From: Micromonospora avicenniae
GTDB taxonomy: Bacteria > Actinomycetota > Actinomycetes > Mycobacteriales > Micromonosporaceae
Direction of reading: 5' to 3'
Assembly: GCF_900156065.1 (NCBI RefSeq)
Contig: NZ_FTNF01000006.1
Location: forward strand, 248,001 to 312,000
Length of the DNA stretch: 64,000 nucleotides
The position numbers were made by a program, and so were the translations under genes. The notes under the pieces were generated by a model. That model was not told the origin of the DNA, did not search any database, and saw only the letters and a list, made by a program, of their open reading frames with translations. Shown here piece by piece: positions 10,750 to 20,038 of the stretch. Every line of letters begins with the position of its first letter. Position 1 is the first letter of the stretch.

Positions 10750-10762
10750 CGGAGCGGACACG

Positions 10763-11914
10763 GTGGGAAGCGACGGTAGGGACGGCGTGGACCGGCAACG
10801 GCCGGGGTGGCGGAGGACCGTCGGCGACGGCGTCCTCGCCCTCGCGCTGCTCGGCCTCGGGATCGCCGGCACCGGGCCGTCCGCCGAGCAGCGGGGTGTC
10901 ACCGCCGACGGGCGGGCCTACGCGCTGATGTCGGTCGCCGCCCTGGCGCTGGCGGTCCGGCGCCGGTGGCCGTTCGTCACGCTGGCGTTGACCGCCGTGG
11001 CCGCGACCGCGTACCTGATGCTCGGCTACCCGTACGGGCCGATCCTGCTGACGCTCCTCGTCGCGGTCTACACGGTCGCCGCGCACCGCACCCTGTGGCC
11101 GGCGGCCACCGGCGGCGCCGCCGTGCTCGTGCTGCTGACGGCGCACGTCTTCGTCGGTGTCCGGCCGCCGGGCCTGCTCGGGCTGATGCCCGCCGCGGCG
11201 TGGGTGGTGGTGCCCTTCGCGGTCGGGACCACCGTGCGACTCACCCGGGACGCTGCCGCCCGCAACCGGGCCGAGGAGGCCCGCCGGGTGGCCGACGGGG
11301 AACGACTGCGGGTGGCCCAGGAGGTGCACGACGTGGTGGGGCACGGCCTGGCCGCCATCCACATGCAGGCCGAGATCGCGCTGCACCTGCTGGAGAAGCG
11401 GCCCGAACAGGCGCAGACCGCGCTCGCCGCCATCAGCGGCACCAGCAAGGCCGCGCTCGACGAGCTGCGGGTCACATTGGCGGTGGTCCGCCGGGGTGAC
11501 GGCCCGGCCGAGCGGGCGCCGGCGCCGGGCCTGGGCCAGGTGCCGGCGCTGCGGGACCGGCTGGCCGGCGCGGGGCTGCCGGTCACCGTGCGGATCGACG
11601 GGGAGCCGGTCGCGCTGCCGGTCGCGGTGGACCTGGCCGCGTACCGGGTCGTCCAGGAGTCGTTGACCAATGTGCTGCGGCATGCCGGCCCGGCGACCGC
11701 CGCGGTGCGGATCCGTTACGCCCCGACCGAGGTGGAGGTGGAGGTGACCGACACGGGTCGTGGCGTCGCCGAGGCCGGGCGTGCCACCATCGGTTCCGGG
11801 CTGGCCGGCATGCGGGAGCGGGTCACCGTGCTGGGCGGGTCGTTCGCGTCCGGTCCCGCCGCCGGCGGTGGGTTCCGGGTCCACGCGAGGCTGCCGCTGG
11901 AGGAGCGCCCATGA
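10763..11914 (+). CDS. Sensor histidine kinase (NarL/DesK class)
   Basis: This 383-residue kinase has four to five N-terminal transmembrane helices (about residues 18-150) with little outside sequence, as in intramembrane-sensing kinases. A HisKA_3 dimerisation domain follows, with the phosphoacceptor in AQEVHDVVGHGLAAIHMQAE. The HATPase_c domain shows VVQESLTNVLRHAG and DTGRGV, then GSGLAGMRERV. The GTG at 10763 has GGAG about 8 bases upstream. It overlaps the response regulator by four bases (ATGA). With the ABC genes it likely senses an envelope-active compound and induces the exporter. Confidence 0.9.
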   Translation: MGSDGRDGVDRQRPGWRRTVGDGVLALALLGLGIAGTGPSAEQRGVTADGRAYALMSVAALALAVRRRWPFVTLALTAVAATAYLMLGYPYGPILLTLLVAVYTVAAHRTLWPAATGGAAVLVLLTAHVFVGVRPPGLLGLMPAAAWVVVPFAVGTTVRLTRDAAARNRAEEARRVADGERLRVAQEVHDVVGHGLAAIHMQAEIALHLLEKRPEQAQTALAAISGTSKAALDELRVTLAVVRRGDGPAERAPAPGLGQVPALRDRLAGAGLPVTVRIDGEPVALPVAVDLAAYRVVQESLTNVLRHAGPATAAVRIRYAPTEVEVEVTDTGRGVAEAGRATIGSGLAGMRERVTVLGGSFASGPAAGGGFRVHARLPLEERP

Positions 11915-12567
11915 TCAAGGTGTTGATCGCCGACGACCAGGACCTGGTGCGGCTCGGGCTGCAGGCCCTGGTGGAGAGCGAGGAGGGCCTGACCCTCGTG
12001 GGGGAGGCCGCGGACGGGCTGGCCGCCGTGGAGGTCGCCCGGCGGGAGCGCCCCGACGTGGTGCTGATGGACGTCCGGATGCCCGGGGTGGACGGCATCG
12101 AGGCGACCCGCCGGATCGTGGCCGACCCGGAGCTGTCCGGCACCCGGGTGATCGTGCTGACCACCTTCGAGCTGGACGAGTACGTCTTCGACGCGTTGCG
12201 CCACGGGGCGAGCGGGTTCCTCACCAAGGACACCCGGCCGGCCGAGTTGCTCCGGGCGATCCGGCTGGTGGCCGAGGGGGAGGCCCTGCTCTCGCCCTCG
12301 GTGACCCGGCGGGTGGTGCAGGAGTTCGCCACCCGGCCGTCGCGGGTGCCCCGCCCGCACCCTCGGCTCGGCACGCTCACCGACCGGGAACGTGAGGTGG
12401 TGGGGCTGGTCGGTGAGGGGTTGAGCAACGAGGAGATCGCCGGGCGGCTGGTGGTCAGCCCGGCCACGGCGCGTACCCACGTGAGCCGGGCGATGGTCAA
12501 GCTATCGGCGCGAGACCGTGCCCAGCTGGTCGTCTTCGCGTACCAGTCGGGCCTGGTGCAGTCGTGA
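11911..12567 (+). CDS. LuxR/NarL-family response regulator
   Basis: This 218-residue regulator has a receiver domain with the acidic pair in IADDQD, the phosphoacceptor in VVLMDVRMPG, the Thr/Lys switch residues in VLTTFE and FLTKDTRP, and a C-terminal LuxR HTH (LTDREREVVGLVGEGLSNEE followed by IAGRLVVSPATARTHVSRAM). It is coupled by a 4-base overlap to the kinase gene. A palindromic element of the window-wide GATC type starts 23 bases after the stop and may end the operon. Confidence 0.92.
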   Translation: MIKVLIADDQDLVRLGLQALVESEEGLTLVGEAADGLAAVEVARRERPDVVLMDVRMPGVDGIEATRRIVADPELSGTRVIVLTTFELDEYVFDALRHGASGFLTKDTRPAELLRAIRLVAEGEALLSPSVTRRVVQEFATRPSRVPRPHPRLGTLTDREREVVGLVGEGLSNEEIAGRLVVSPATARTHVSRAMVKLSARDRAQLVVFAYQSGLVQS

Positions 12568-12589
12568 TCGTCGACCGTTGCTCCATCCG

Positions 12590-12670
12590 CCGAGATCGCG
12601 CTCGAACCTGGATGTAGTGGCCTCGCCGGGCGATGGATGCCACTACTTCCAGGAAACAGCACGATCTTGG
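12590..12670. repeat. GATC palindrome 1 (dispersed intergenic element)
   Basis: Arms at 12590-12621 and 12639-12670 match at about 25 of 32 positions when one is reverse-complemented. Both contain AGATCG, CCTGGA and GTAGTGGC. The loop is 17 bases. Similar elements occur at 16242, 54851, 55659 and 57418. It lies downstream of the response regulator and may act as a terminator. The 160 bases between it and ffh are very GC-rich (strings of GCGCGG) and I see no gene there. Confidence 0.65.
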
Positions 12671-12829
12671 CGCGCGGCGCAGGCGCGGGGCGCGCGGCGC
12701 GGGGCGCGGAGCGCGGGGCTGGGCCGGTGGGAAGCACCCGGGAGGTGGGACGGTTACCCTTGCGGTGGCCGGCCTTGTGCGTGTCGGCCGCCATGTGCCC
12801 GCCGGAACACTGACAAACGGGATGTTCGC

Positions 12830-14371
12830 GTGTTTGACACCTTGAGTGACCGCCTCTCCGGGATCTTCACCAAGCTCCGCGGCAAGGGTCGGCTCACCGA
12901 CGCCGACATCGACGCCACCGCGCGCGAGATCCGTCTCGCGCTGCTGGAGGCGGACGTCGCGCTGCCGGTCGTCAAGGGCTTCATCGCCAACGTCAAGGAG
13001 CGGGCCCGCGGCGCGGAGGTCTCGCAGGCCCTCAACCCCGCCCAGCAGATCGTCAAGATCGTCAACGAGGAGCTGATCAGCGTCCTCGGTGGCGAGGGGC
13101 GGCGGCTCCAGTTCGCCAAGCAGCCGCCGACCGTGATCATGCTGGCCGGCCTCCAGGGTTCCGGTAAGACCACCCTCGCGGGCAAGCTGGCCCGCTGGCT
13201 CAAGGCCCAGGGGCATCAGCCGCTGCTCGTGGCCGCCGACCTCCAGCGTCCCAACGCCGTGGGGCAGCTCCAGGTGCTCGGTGGTCGCGCCGGCGTCGAG
13301 GTGTACGCCCCGGAGCCCGGCAACGGCGTCGGCAACCCGGTCCAGGTGGCCCGGGACTCGATCGAGCACGCCCGGCGGGCGGCCCGGGACATCGTCATCG
13401 TCGACACCGCCGGCCGGCTCGGTATCGACGCCGAGATGATGCAGCAGGCCGCCGACATCCGCGACGCGGTCGACCCCGACGAGGTCATCTTCGTCATCGA
13501 CGCGATGGTCGGTCAGGACGCCGTGCGTACCGCCGAGGCGTTCCGCGACGGTGTGGGCATCACCGGTGTCGTCCTGTCGAAGCTCGACGGTGACGCCCGC
13601 GGTGGCGCGGCCCTCTCCGTCCGCGAGGTCACCGGCCAGCCGATCCTCTTCGCCTCCACCGGCGAGAAGCTGGAAGACTTCGACATCTTCTACCCGGACC
13701 GGATGGCCAGCCGGATCCTCGGCATGGGCGACGTCCTCACTCTGATCGAGCAGGCCGAACAGGCCTTCGACGCCGATCAGAAGGAGAAGATGACCGCCAA
13801 GCTGATGGGCGGCGAGCAGTTCACCCTGGAGGACTTCCTCGACCAGCTCATCGCGGTCCGCCGGATGGGCCCGATCGCCAACGTGCTGGCCATGATGCCC
13901 GGCATGGGGCAGATGAAGGACCAGCTCGCCGAGCTGGACGACAAGCACTTCGACCGGGTCACCGCGATCATTCGGTCGATGACCCCGTCCGAGCGCACCA
14001 ACCCGAAGATCATCAACGGCTCGCGCCGGGCGCGTATCGCCAACGGCTCCGGGGTCACGGTGATGGACGTCAACCAGCTGCTCAACCGCTTCGCCGACGC
14101 GCAGAAGATGATGAAGCAGATGGGCGGCATGATGGGCCTGCCCGGCGGCCGCCGCAAGGCGACCAAGTCCCCGAAGAACAAGCGCAAGGGCACGAAGGGC
14201 GGCGGGCGTCCCCGTGCCGGGGCCGGGCTGCCCGGTGGCTTCCCGGGCGGCATGCCGCAGCTGCCGGCCGGGATGGACCCGAACGACCTGGCCGGCCAGG
14301 GACTCCCGCCCGGCTTCAAGCTGCCGAAGATCGACTTCAACAAGCTCGGCAAGGGGGACAAGCGCGGTTGA
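12830..14371 (+). CDS. ffh: Signal recognition particle protein Ffh
   Basis: This is the 513-residue SRP GTPase that binds signal peptides and 4.5S RNA. The N domain starts VFDTLSDRLSGIFTKLRGKG. The G domain has GLQGSGKTTLAGKLARW, DTAGRLGIDAEMM and LSKLDGDARGGAALS. The M domain is methionine-rich (NVLAMMPGMGQMKDQL; AQKMMKQMGGMMGLPGG), and a basic Gly/Pro-rich tail follows. I chose the GTG at 12830 from the family start MFDTLS. The frame is open far upstream, but that region is GC-repeat sequence. No 4.5S RNA gene is seen beside it. Confidence 0.95.
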   Translation: MFDTLSDRLSGIFTKLRGKGRLTDADIDATAREIRLALLEADVALPVVKGFIANVKERARGAEVSQALNPAQQIVKIVNEELISVLGGEGRRLQFAKQPPTVIMLAGLQGSGKTTLAGKLARWLKAQGHQPLLVAADLQRPNAVGQLQVLGGRAGVEVYAPEPGNGVGNPVQVARDSIEHARRAARDIVIVDTAGRLGIDAEMMQQAADIRDAVDPDEVIFVIDAMVGQDAVRTAEAFRDGVGITGVVLSKLDGDARGGAALSVREVTGQPILFASTGEKLEDFDIFYPDRMASRILGMGDVLTLIEQAEQAFDADQKEKMTAKLMGGEQFTLEDFLDQLIAVRRMGPIANVLAMMPGMGQMKDQLAELDDKHFDRVTAIIRSMTPSERTNPKIINGSRRARIANGSGVTVMDVNQLLNRFADAQKMMKQMGGMMGLPGGRRKATKSPKNKRKGTKGGGRPRAGAGLPGGFPGGMPQLPAGMDPNDLAGQGLPPGFKLPKIDFNKLGKGDKRG

Positions 14372-14440
14372 GCGCGTGTCGGTGACGGGCGGCGACCGCA
14401 CCGCTGCTTAGGGTGATGTCGCCCCCTGGAAGGAGATGTC

Positions 14441-15019
14441 ATGACCGCGGCACCGATCTTGCCGGAACGGCATGAGTGGACGGTCGACGACCTCGGCGAA
14501 CTGCCGAAGGACCTTCCGTACGAACTGATCAACGGAAGGTTGATCGTGCCGTCGCCGACTGCCGTGCACCAAGAACTGTGTGTGGAACTCCTGCTGGCTC
14601 TACGGGTCAACTGCGCACCGGAGTACCTGGTCAGCATCGACCTGTCGATGCGGGTCGACCGGCACAACGAGCCGCGCCCGGACGTGGTGGTCATCCGCCG
14701 TCGGCACGCCGACCGGTCGCCCGTGCCGGTCGAGGACGCGCTGCTCGCCGTCGAGGTGGTCTCGCCGACCTCCACCTTCCGCGACCTGTACGACAAGGCG
14801 AGGGTCTACGCGCACGCCGGAGTCCGCTCCTACTGGGTGCTGGATCCGCTACCGGAGCGGATCACGCTGACCGAGTACGCGCTCGGCGCCAACCGCGAGT
14901 ACGAGCAGGTCGCCCACACCGAGGATCTGTTCGTCACCGAGCGGCCGTGGAAGGTCTCCGTCGACCTGCCGGCCCTGACGTCCCGGCGCAACGGCCTGCG
15001 GGCCGCCGAGGAGGAGTAG
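14441..15019 (+). CDS. Uma2-family (DUF820) putative endonuclease
   Basis: This 192-residue protein belongs to the PD-(D/E)XK-like Uma2/DUF820 family, which is expanded in actinobacteria and cyanobacteria and has no settled function. Motifs visible are LPYELINGRLIV near the start, the acidic site in PRPDVVVIRRR, the EVVSPTSTFRD segment with the catalytic-type Glu, and YDKARVYAHAGVRSYWVLDP. An AAGGAGA ribosome site precedes the ATG. It stands alone between ffh and an amidohydrolase. A second member is at 60671. Confidence 0.85.
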   Translation: MTAAPILPERHEWTVDDLGELPKDLPYELINGRLIVPSPTAVHQELCVELLLALRVNCAPEYLVSIDLSMRVDRHNEPRPDVVVIRRRHADRSPVPVEDALLAVEVVSPTSTFRDLYDKARVYAHAGVRSYWVLDPLPERITLTEYALGANREYEQVAHTEDLFVTERPWKVSVDLPALTSRRNGLRAAEEE

Positions 15020-15139
15020 TCCCGTCCGTGCCGGAGCCGGTGACGCGCCCGCGTTTCGAGGCGCGACGAGCCGGGCCGGCGCTGCGGCAGGGCGGGTGCG
15101 GTGAGGCGTATTGCGCGGCGATCCGGTAGGACTGTGCAC

Positions 15140-16219
15140 ATGGCTCTGCATGTGCGCGGTGTGCTCCTTCCCGACGACGAGGTCCGGGATCTCTGGCTGG
15201 TCGGTGACCGGGTGACCTTCGAGCCGGTGCACGGCGCGGAGACCGTGGTCGACGGCGGGTTCGTCCTGCCCGGGCTCACCGACGCGCACTGCCACATCGG
15301 CATCGCCCGGGGCGGGGCCCCGATCACCTCGCTCGACCAGGCCCGGGAGCTCGCCCGCGTCGACCGCGACGCCGGGGTGCTGGCCATCCGCGACGCCGGC
15401 TCCCCGTACCCGTACCCGGAACTCGACGACGAGCCGGACCTGCCGCGACTGGCCCGCGCCGGCCGGCACGTCGCCCCGCCCAAGCGCTACCTGCGCGACA
15501 TCGGCGTGGAGGTCGGCGCCGGCGAGGTGGCCGCCACGGTGGCCGAGCAGGCCGGCGCCGGCAACGGCTGGGTCAAGCTGGTTGGCGACTGGATCGACCG
15601 GGGGATCGGTGATCTCGCCCCGGCCTGGGACGAGGAGACGATGACCGCCGCGGTCGAGGCGGCCCACGCCGCCGGCGCGCGCGCCGCCGTGCACACCTTC
15701 TCCGAATCGGCCGTGGAGATCATGGTGCGGGCCGGGGTGGACTCGGTCGAGCACGGCACCGGCCTCAGCCTCGACCTGATCGACCTGATGGCCCGGCAGG
15801 GGACCGCGCTGGTGCCCACGATGATCAACATTCGGACCTTCGGTGGGATCGCCGACCAGGCGCGCGCCAAGTTTCCCGGCTACGCCGACCACATGCTCGC
15901 GCTGCGCGACCGGTTCCCGGAGGTGGTCCGGTCGGCGTACGAGGCGGGCGTGCCGATCTACGTGGGCACCGACGCGGGCGGCGGCATCGACCACGGGCTG
16001 GCCGCCGAGGAGATGCTGCTCCTGCACGAGCAGGCCGGCCTGGCGCCCGTGGACGTGCTCGCCGCCGCGAGCTGGCGCGCCCGGGAGTGGCTGGGCTTCC
16101 CCGGCCTGGTCGAGGGCGGCCTCGCCGACCTGACCGTCTATCCCGAAGACCCCCGCCGCGACCTGCGCATCGTCCGTACCCCCGCCCGCATCATCCTCCG
16201 CGGCCACATCCTCCGCTGA
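15140..16219 (+). CDS. Amidohydrolase family protein
   Basis: This 359-residue metal-dependent hydrolase of the TIM-barrel amidohydrolase superfamily has the metal motif LTDAHCHIG near residue 50, later histidines in AAVHTFSE and SVEHGTGLS, and the catalytic aspartate region YVGTDAGGGIDHG. The N-terminal beta-sandwich (VRGVLLPDDEVRDLWL) and its C-terminal return (GLADLTVYPEDP) are those of imidazolonepropionase/prolidase-type members. The substrate is not evident. The ATG at 15140 is the first codon fitting the family start. It is followed by a GATC palindrome. Confidence 0.85.
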   Translation: MALHVRGVLLPDDEVRDLWLVGDRVTFEPVHGAETVVDGGFVLPGLTDAHCHIGIARGGAPITSLDQARELARVDRDAGVLAIRDAGSPYPYPELDDEPDLPRLARAGRHVAPPKRYLRDIGVEVGAGEVAATVAEQAGAGNGWVKLVGDWIDRGIGDLAPAWDEETMTAAVEAAHAAGARAAVHTFSESAVEIMVRAGVDSVEHGTGLSLDLIDLMARQGTALVPTMINIRTFGGIADQARAKFPGYADHMLALRDRFPEVVRSAYEAGVPIYVGTDAGGGIDHGLAAEEMLLLHEQAGLAPVDVLAAASWRAREWLGFPGLVEGGLADLTVYPEDPRRDLRIVRTPARIILRGHILR

Positions 16220-16241
16220 CCCCCCACCCCGGGGACCGCTG

Positions 16242-16302
16242 CGTTGATCAAGAGATTTGCGTCAGGAATCGCTGCCACGGCGACGCAAACCTCTTGATCG
16301 CG
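16242..16302. repeat. GATC palindrome 2
   Basis: The left arm 16242-16263 contains GATCAAGAGATTTGCGTC. The right arm 16282-16302 reads as GATCAAGAGGTTTGCGTC on the other strand, 17 of 18 matching. The loop is 18 bases. It lies between an amidohydrolase gene and proS and could form a terminator. It belongs to the same dispersed set as the element at 12590. Confidence 0.75.
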
Positions 16303-16386
16303 TGGGCTGGGGCGGGGGACGACGCGAATGGGTGGTGGGGCTCCCGGGGGCGGTGGCGCGGCCGGTGGCGCATAGGATGTGCGGTC

Positions 16387-17793
16387 ATGGCACGCGTGCT
16401 CACTCCCCGTGCGGAGGACTTTCCCCGCTGGTACCAGGACCTGATCGCCAAGGCGAAGCTGGCCGACAACGGCCCGGTCCGGGGGACCATGGTGATCCGA
16501 CCGGCCGGCTACGCCATCTGGGAGCGGATGCAGGACGAGATGGACGCCCGGATCAAGGCGGCCGGCGCGGAGAACGCGTACTTCCCTCTCTTCATCCCGG
16601 AGAACTACCTCAAGCGCGAGGCCGAGCACGTCGAGGGCTTCTCGCCGGAGCTGGCGGTGGTCACCCACGGTGGCGGCAAGCAGCTCGCCGAGCCGGTGGT
16701 AGTGCGCCCCACCAGCGAGACCGTGATCGGCGAGTTCATGGCCAAGTGGGTCGACTCGTACCGGGACCTGCCGCTGCTGCTCAACCAGTGGGCCAACGTG
16801 GTCCGCTGGGAGCTGCGCCCCCGGATCTTCCTGCGCACCAGCGAGTTCCTCTGGCAGGAGGGCCACACCGCGCACGCGACGCGGGAGGACGCGCGCGCCT
16901 ACGCCCGGCGGATCCTGCACGAGGCGTACGAGGATCTGATGGTCAACGTGCTGGGCATCCCGGTCGTCGTCGGGCTCAAGACCACCCGGGAGCGGTTCGC
17001 CGGGGCGATCGCCACCTACACCTGCGAAGGCATGATGGGTGACGGCAAGGCCCTCCAGATGGGCACCAGCCACGAGCTGGGGCAGAACTTCGCCAAGGCC
17101 TTCGACATCAGCTACTCCTCCGCCGAGGGCGGCCGGGAGCACGCCTGGACGACGTCCTGGGGCACCTCCACCCGGATGCTCGGCGGCCTGATCATGGCCC
17201 ACGGCGACGACAACGGACTGCGGGTGCCGCCGAAGCTGGCTCCGGTGCAGGCGTACGTCATGGTGGTCAAGGACGGCGAGGGCGTGGGTGAAGCGGCGGC
17301 CAAGCTGCGCGACGCGCTGCGTGACGCCGGCGTCCGGGTGGCGCTGGACGACCGCACCGACACCCCGTTCGGCCGCCGCGCCGTGGATGCCGAGCTGCGC
17401 GGCTACCCGGTACGCGTCGAGGTCGGCCCGCGCGACCTGGCCGCGGGCAACGCGGTGGTGGTCCGCCGTACCGACGGCTCGAAGGCGCCGACGCCGCTCG
17501 CCGACGTGGTCGCCGCGGTGCTGGCCGCGCTCGCGGCCGACCAGCAGGCGCTGCACGACCAGGCGCTGGCGTTCCGGGAGTCGCACACCACCGAGGTGAA
17601 CACCCTCGCCGAGGCGATCGAGGCGGCCGGCACCGGCTGGGCCCGGGTGCCCTGGTCCGCGGTGGGCGTCGAGGGTGAGGCCGAGGCGAACGGTCAGGGC
17701 GTCACCGTGCGCTGCCTGCTGCGGGCCGACGGCTCGGTTCCCGACACGCAGGACGAGCCCGACCTCGTGGCCATCCTCGCCCGCTCCTACTGA
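16387..17793 (+). CDS. proS: Prolyl-tRNA synthetase (archaeal/eukaryotic-type)
   Basis: This 468-residue class II synthetase charges tRNA-Pro. It lacks the INS editing insertion of the standard bacterial enzyme and matches the shorter ProS type 3. Motif 1 is in MVIRPAGYAIWERMQDEMD. Motif 2 follows VRPTSETVIGEF and includes RTSEFLWQEGHTAHAT. The proline pocket shows GTSHELGQNFAKAFDI, and motif 3 contains TRMLGGLIMAHGDDNGL. The C-terminus carries the anticodon-binding domain and ends in the Tyr typical of this type (LARSY). I chose the ATG at 16387 from this pattern. Confidence 0.93.
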   Translation: MARVLTPRAEDFPRWYQDLIAKAKLADNGPVRGTMVIRPAGYAIWERMQDEMDARIKAAGAENAYFPLFIPENYLKREAEHVEGFSPELAVVTHGGGKQLAEPVVVRPTSETVIGEFMAKWVDSYRDLPLLLNQWANVVRWELRPRIFLRTSEFLWQEGHTAHATREDARAYARRILHEAYEDLMVNVLGIPVVVGLKTTRERFAGAIATYTCEGMMGDGKALQMGTSHELGQNFAKAFDISYSSAEGGREHAWTTSWGTSTRMLGGLIMAHGDDNGLRVPPKLAPVQAYVMVVKDGEGVGEAAAKLRDALRDAGVRVALDDRTDTPFGRRAVDAELRGYPVRVEVGPRDLAAGNAVVVRRTDGSKAPTPLADVVAAVLAALAADQQALHDQALAFRESHTTEVNTLAEAIEAAGTGWARVPWSAVGVEGEAEANGQGVTVRCLLRADGSVPDTQDEPDLVAILARSY

Positions 17794-17804
17794 GGTTTCA
17801 CCGA

Positions 17805-17841
17805 GGGCCCCTCCCGACGCCTGCGGCGGCGGGAGGGGCCC
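17805..17841 (+). terminator. proS terminator hairpin
   Basis: Perfect 12-bp arms GGGCCCCTCCCG (17805-17816) and CGGGAGGGGCCC (17830-17841) flank a 13-base loop, starting 12 bases after the proS stop. There is no strong T-tract. Confidence 0.8.
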
Positions 17842-17866
17842 CTGTCAATGCCGGGGGTTGGACGAC

Positions 17867-18514
17867 GTGCGTTTCGAGACCGGGCGGCTGATCATGCACC
17901 GCAGTGTGCGACGGGGCCGGATCGGCTGGGTGCGACCGGGACGGGTGGTCAGCGACGACGAACGGGGCCTGCTGGTCTGGATCGCCCCGGACTCGCCGGT
18001 GGCCCACGAGGTCACCGAGGCGGGGCGCGGCATGCGGGCGATGCCGTTCGCCGAGTGGATCACCTCGTCGTACCGGCTCAAGCTCGGCCGGTGGAACGGT
18101 CCCGGGCTGCTGAAGTTCCTGCCCGCCGGTGCCGCCCACTCGGTCTGGTGGTTCTCGGACGCGCACGGCCAGTTCGCCCATTGGTACGTGAATCTGGAGG
18201 AACCGGGCGTGCGCTGGGACGATGGCGCCGTTGCCGGGGTGGACGTGGTCGACCAGGACCTGGACGTGGTAGTCCGCCCGGATCGCAGCTGGCAGTGGAA
18301 GGACGAGGACGAGTTCGTCGAGCGGCTCGCCTATCCGGACGACTACTGGGTGGCCGACGAGGCGGCAGTGCGCGCCGAGGGTAAGCGCGTGATCGCCATC
18401 GCCGAGGCCGGGGAGTTCCCGTTCGACGGTACGTGGTGCGACTTCAGCCCGCCGGCCGAGTGGGTCGCGCCGGACGCGCTGCCGGCCGGCTGGGACCGGC
18501 CTCCGGTGCGCTGA
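17867..18514 (+). CDS. DUF402 family protein
   Basis: This protein of about 215 residues has the DUF402 barrel fold signature: FAHWYVNLEEPGVRWDDG, VDVVDQDLDVVVRPD, and WQWKDEDEFVERLAYPDDY. The family includes FomD-type phosphoesterases that hydrolyse cytidylylated or other nucleotide phosphonate adducts, using clustered acidic and aromatic residues. I take the GTG at 17867; a TTG three codons earlier is possible. It lies after the proS terminator and is probably transcribed alone. Its physiological substrate is unknown. Confidence 0.75.
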   Translation: MRFETGRLIMHRSVRRGRIGWVRPGRVVSDDERGLLVWIAPDSPVAHEVTEAGRGMRAMPFAEWITSSYRLKLGRWNGPGLLKFLPAGAAHSVWWFSDAHGQFAHWYVNLEEPGVRWDDGAVAGVDVVDQDLDVVVRPDRSWQWKDEDEFVERLAYPDDYWVADEAAVRAEGKRVIAIAEAGEFPFDGTWCDFSPPAEWVAPDALPAGWDRPPVR

Positions 18515-18758
18515 CCGTGGTTTGGCTCACCCCCTCCGGCGGCGCGAGCGGGCCGGTGACGCCTCCGGTGTGAGAGATCGGCGTCGGATCTGGCAGAATG
18601 GGACGCTGGTATCCGGCGCGCGCTCCGGCGCCCTCTAACCCGGGCGTGTCGCCAGTCCACCGAGTAGTCTCCGGCCCAACCCCACTGTGCCGGTCGGCGC
18701 TCACCCGTGCACACCGCCCCACCGGGGCCGGTGAGATCGCAACAGGAGCGAAACAACC

Positions 18759-19205
18759 GTGGCCGTAAAGATCCGGCTTCTGCGGATGGGCAAGATCCGC
18801 AACCCGCAGTACCGCATCGTCGTCGCCGACTCGCGCACCAAGCGTGACGGGCGGGCGATCGAGTTCGTCGGGATCTACCAGCCGAAGGAAGACCCTTCGG
18901 TGATCGAGGTCAAGTCGGACCGGGTCCAGTACTGGCTGTCCGTCGGCGCCCAGCCGAGCGAGGCGGTGCAGCGGCTGCTGGAGCTGACCGGTGACTGGCA
19001 GAAGTTCAAGGGCCTCCCCGCGCCGCCGCCGCTGAAGGTGGCCGCCGAGAAGGCTGACCGGACGGCGGCCTACGAGGCTGAGGCGAAGGCCGCGGCCGGG
19101 CTGGGCACGACCGAGGCGAAGCCGGCGAAGAAGGCGGCCAAGGCCGCCGAGGCGCCGGCCCAGACCGAGGAGCAGGCCGGTGCGGACTCCGGCGAGCAGG
19201 CCTGA
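18759..19205 (+). CDS. rpsP: 30S ribosomal protein S16 with C-terminal extension
   Basis: The first 80 residues are canonical S16 ([20 protein letters not shown], then [16 protein letters not shown]). The rest, to residue 148, is a low-complexity Ala/Glu/Lys/Pro tail ([20 protein letters not shown]) seen in actinobacterial S16. The GTG start has AGGAGCG about 8 bases upstream. It heads the cluster rpsP-khpA-rimM-trmD-rplS. A possible -10 box CAGAAT lies at 18594-18599, with no convincing -35. Confidence 0.95.
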   Translation: MAVKIRLLRMGKIRNPQYRIVVADSRTKRDGRAIEFVGIYQPKEDPSVIEVKSDRVQYWLSVGAQPSEAVQRLLELTGDWQKFKGLPAPPPLKVAAEKADRTAAYEAEAKAAAGLGTTEAKPAKKAAKAAEAPAQTEEQAGADSGEQA

Positions 19206-19206
19206 C

Positions 19207-19440
19207 GTGGCACTGCGTCCCGCGTTGGAGCACCTCGTCAAGGGGATCGTCGACCACCCGGACGACGTGCGCGTCCGGCTGGTCGACTCTCGTCGGGGTA
19301 AGCGGCTCGAGGTCCGCGTGCACCCTGAGGACCTCGGCACGGTGATCGGGCGGTCCGGCCGGACGGCCAAGGCGCTGCGCCAGGTCATCGGCTCCATCGG
19401 CGGGCGCGGCGTACGCGTCGACATCGTCGACTCGTACTGA
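19207..19440 (+). CDS. khpA: KH-domain RNA-binding protein KhpA
   Basis: This 77-residue protein consists of one KH domain. The GxxG loop is in GTVIGRSGRTAKALRQVIGS, and the end is GVRVDIVDSY. It starts with GTG one base after the rpsP stop and overlaps rimM by the TGATG arrangement. KhpA proteins bind mRNA and rRNA broadly and influence cell division and sRNA function in Gram-positive bacteria. The position between rpsP and rimM is conserved in actinobacteria. Confidence 0.9.
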   Translation: MALRPALEHLVKGIVDHPDDVRVRLVDSRRGKRLEVRVHPEDLGTVIGRSGRTAKALRQVIGSIGGRGVRVDIVDSY

Positions 19441-19997
19441 TGCTGCTCATCGTCGGCAGGATCGGTAAGCCGCACGGGATCCGCGGTGAGGTCACCGTGG
19501 AGGTGCGGACCGACGAACCGGATGCGCGGTTCGCCCCAGGTGCGGTGCTGCGCACCGAGCCTGGGGCGACGCCCCGTCCGCCGGCCGGATCCGGCCCGGG
19601 CGTGCCGTACCGGGTCCCGGCCGAGCTGGTCGTCGAGTCGGTGCGTTGGCACCAGGGGCGGCTCCTGGTCGCCTTCGAGGGTGTGCTCGACCGTGATGTC
19701 GCCGAGGCGCTGCGCGGCACTCTCGTCGGGGTGGAGAGTTCCGAGGTCGCTCCGCCGGAGGACCCGGAGGAGTTCCACGACCACCAGCTCGTGGGGCTGA
19801 GCGTGGTAACGCCGACCGGCGAGCGGCTGGGCGAGGTGGCCCGGATCGACCATGCCCCCGCCTCCGACCTGCTGGTGCTGCGTCGCCCCGAGGGGAAGAC
19901 GGCGCTCATCCCGTTCGTCAAGGCGATCGTCCCCCAGGTCGATCTCGCCGGGGGGCGCGTCGTCGTCGACCCGCCCGGCGGCCTGCTCGACCTGTAA
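19440..19997 (+). CDS. rimM: Ribosome maturation factor RimM
   Basis: This 185-residue protein assists maturation of the 30S head and binds S19. The N-terminal RimM domain starts [20 protein letters not shown]. The C-terminal PRC barrel has [20 protein letters not shown] and [20 protein letters not shown]. Compared with the E. coli protein there is an insertion rich in Pro and Gly near residue 45. Its ATG overlaps the khpA stop by one base, so translation is coupled. Confidence 0.93.
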   Translation: MLLIVGRIGKPHGIRGEVTVEVRTDEPDARFAPGAVLRTEPGATPRPPAGSGPGVPYRVPAELVVESVRWHQGRLLVAFEGVLDRDVAEALRGTLVGVESSEVAPPEDPEEFHDHQLVGLSVVTPTGERLGEVARIDHAPASDLLVLRRPEGKTALIPFVKAIVPQVDLAGGRVVVDPPGGLLDL

Positions 19998-20038
19998 GGG
20001 CCGTGAAGCCGGCCCTGGACCCGCTGGAGCACCCCGTC

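Noticed and set aside
14441..15019. Uma2 genes as transposon remnants
   Set aside because: There are no inverted repeats or target duplications around either copy. The family is a common standalone gene in actinobacteria.
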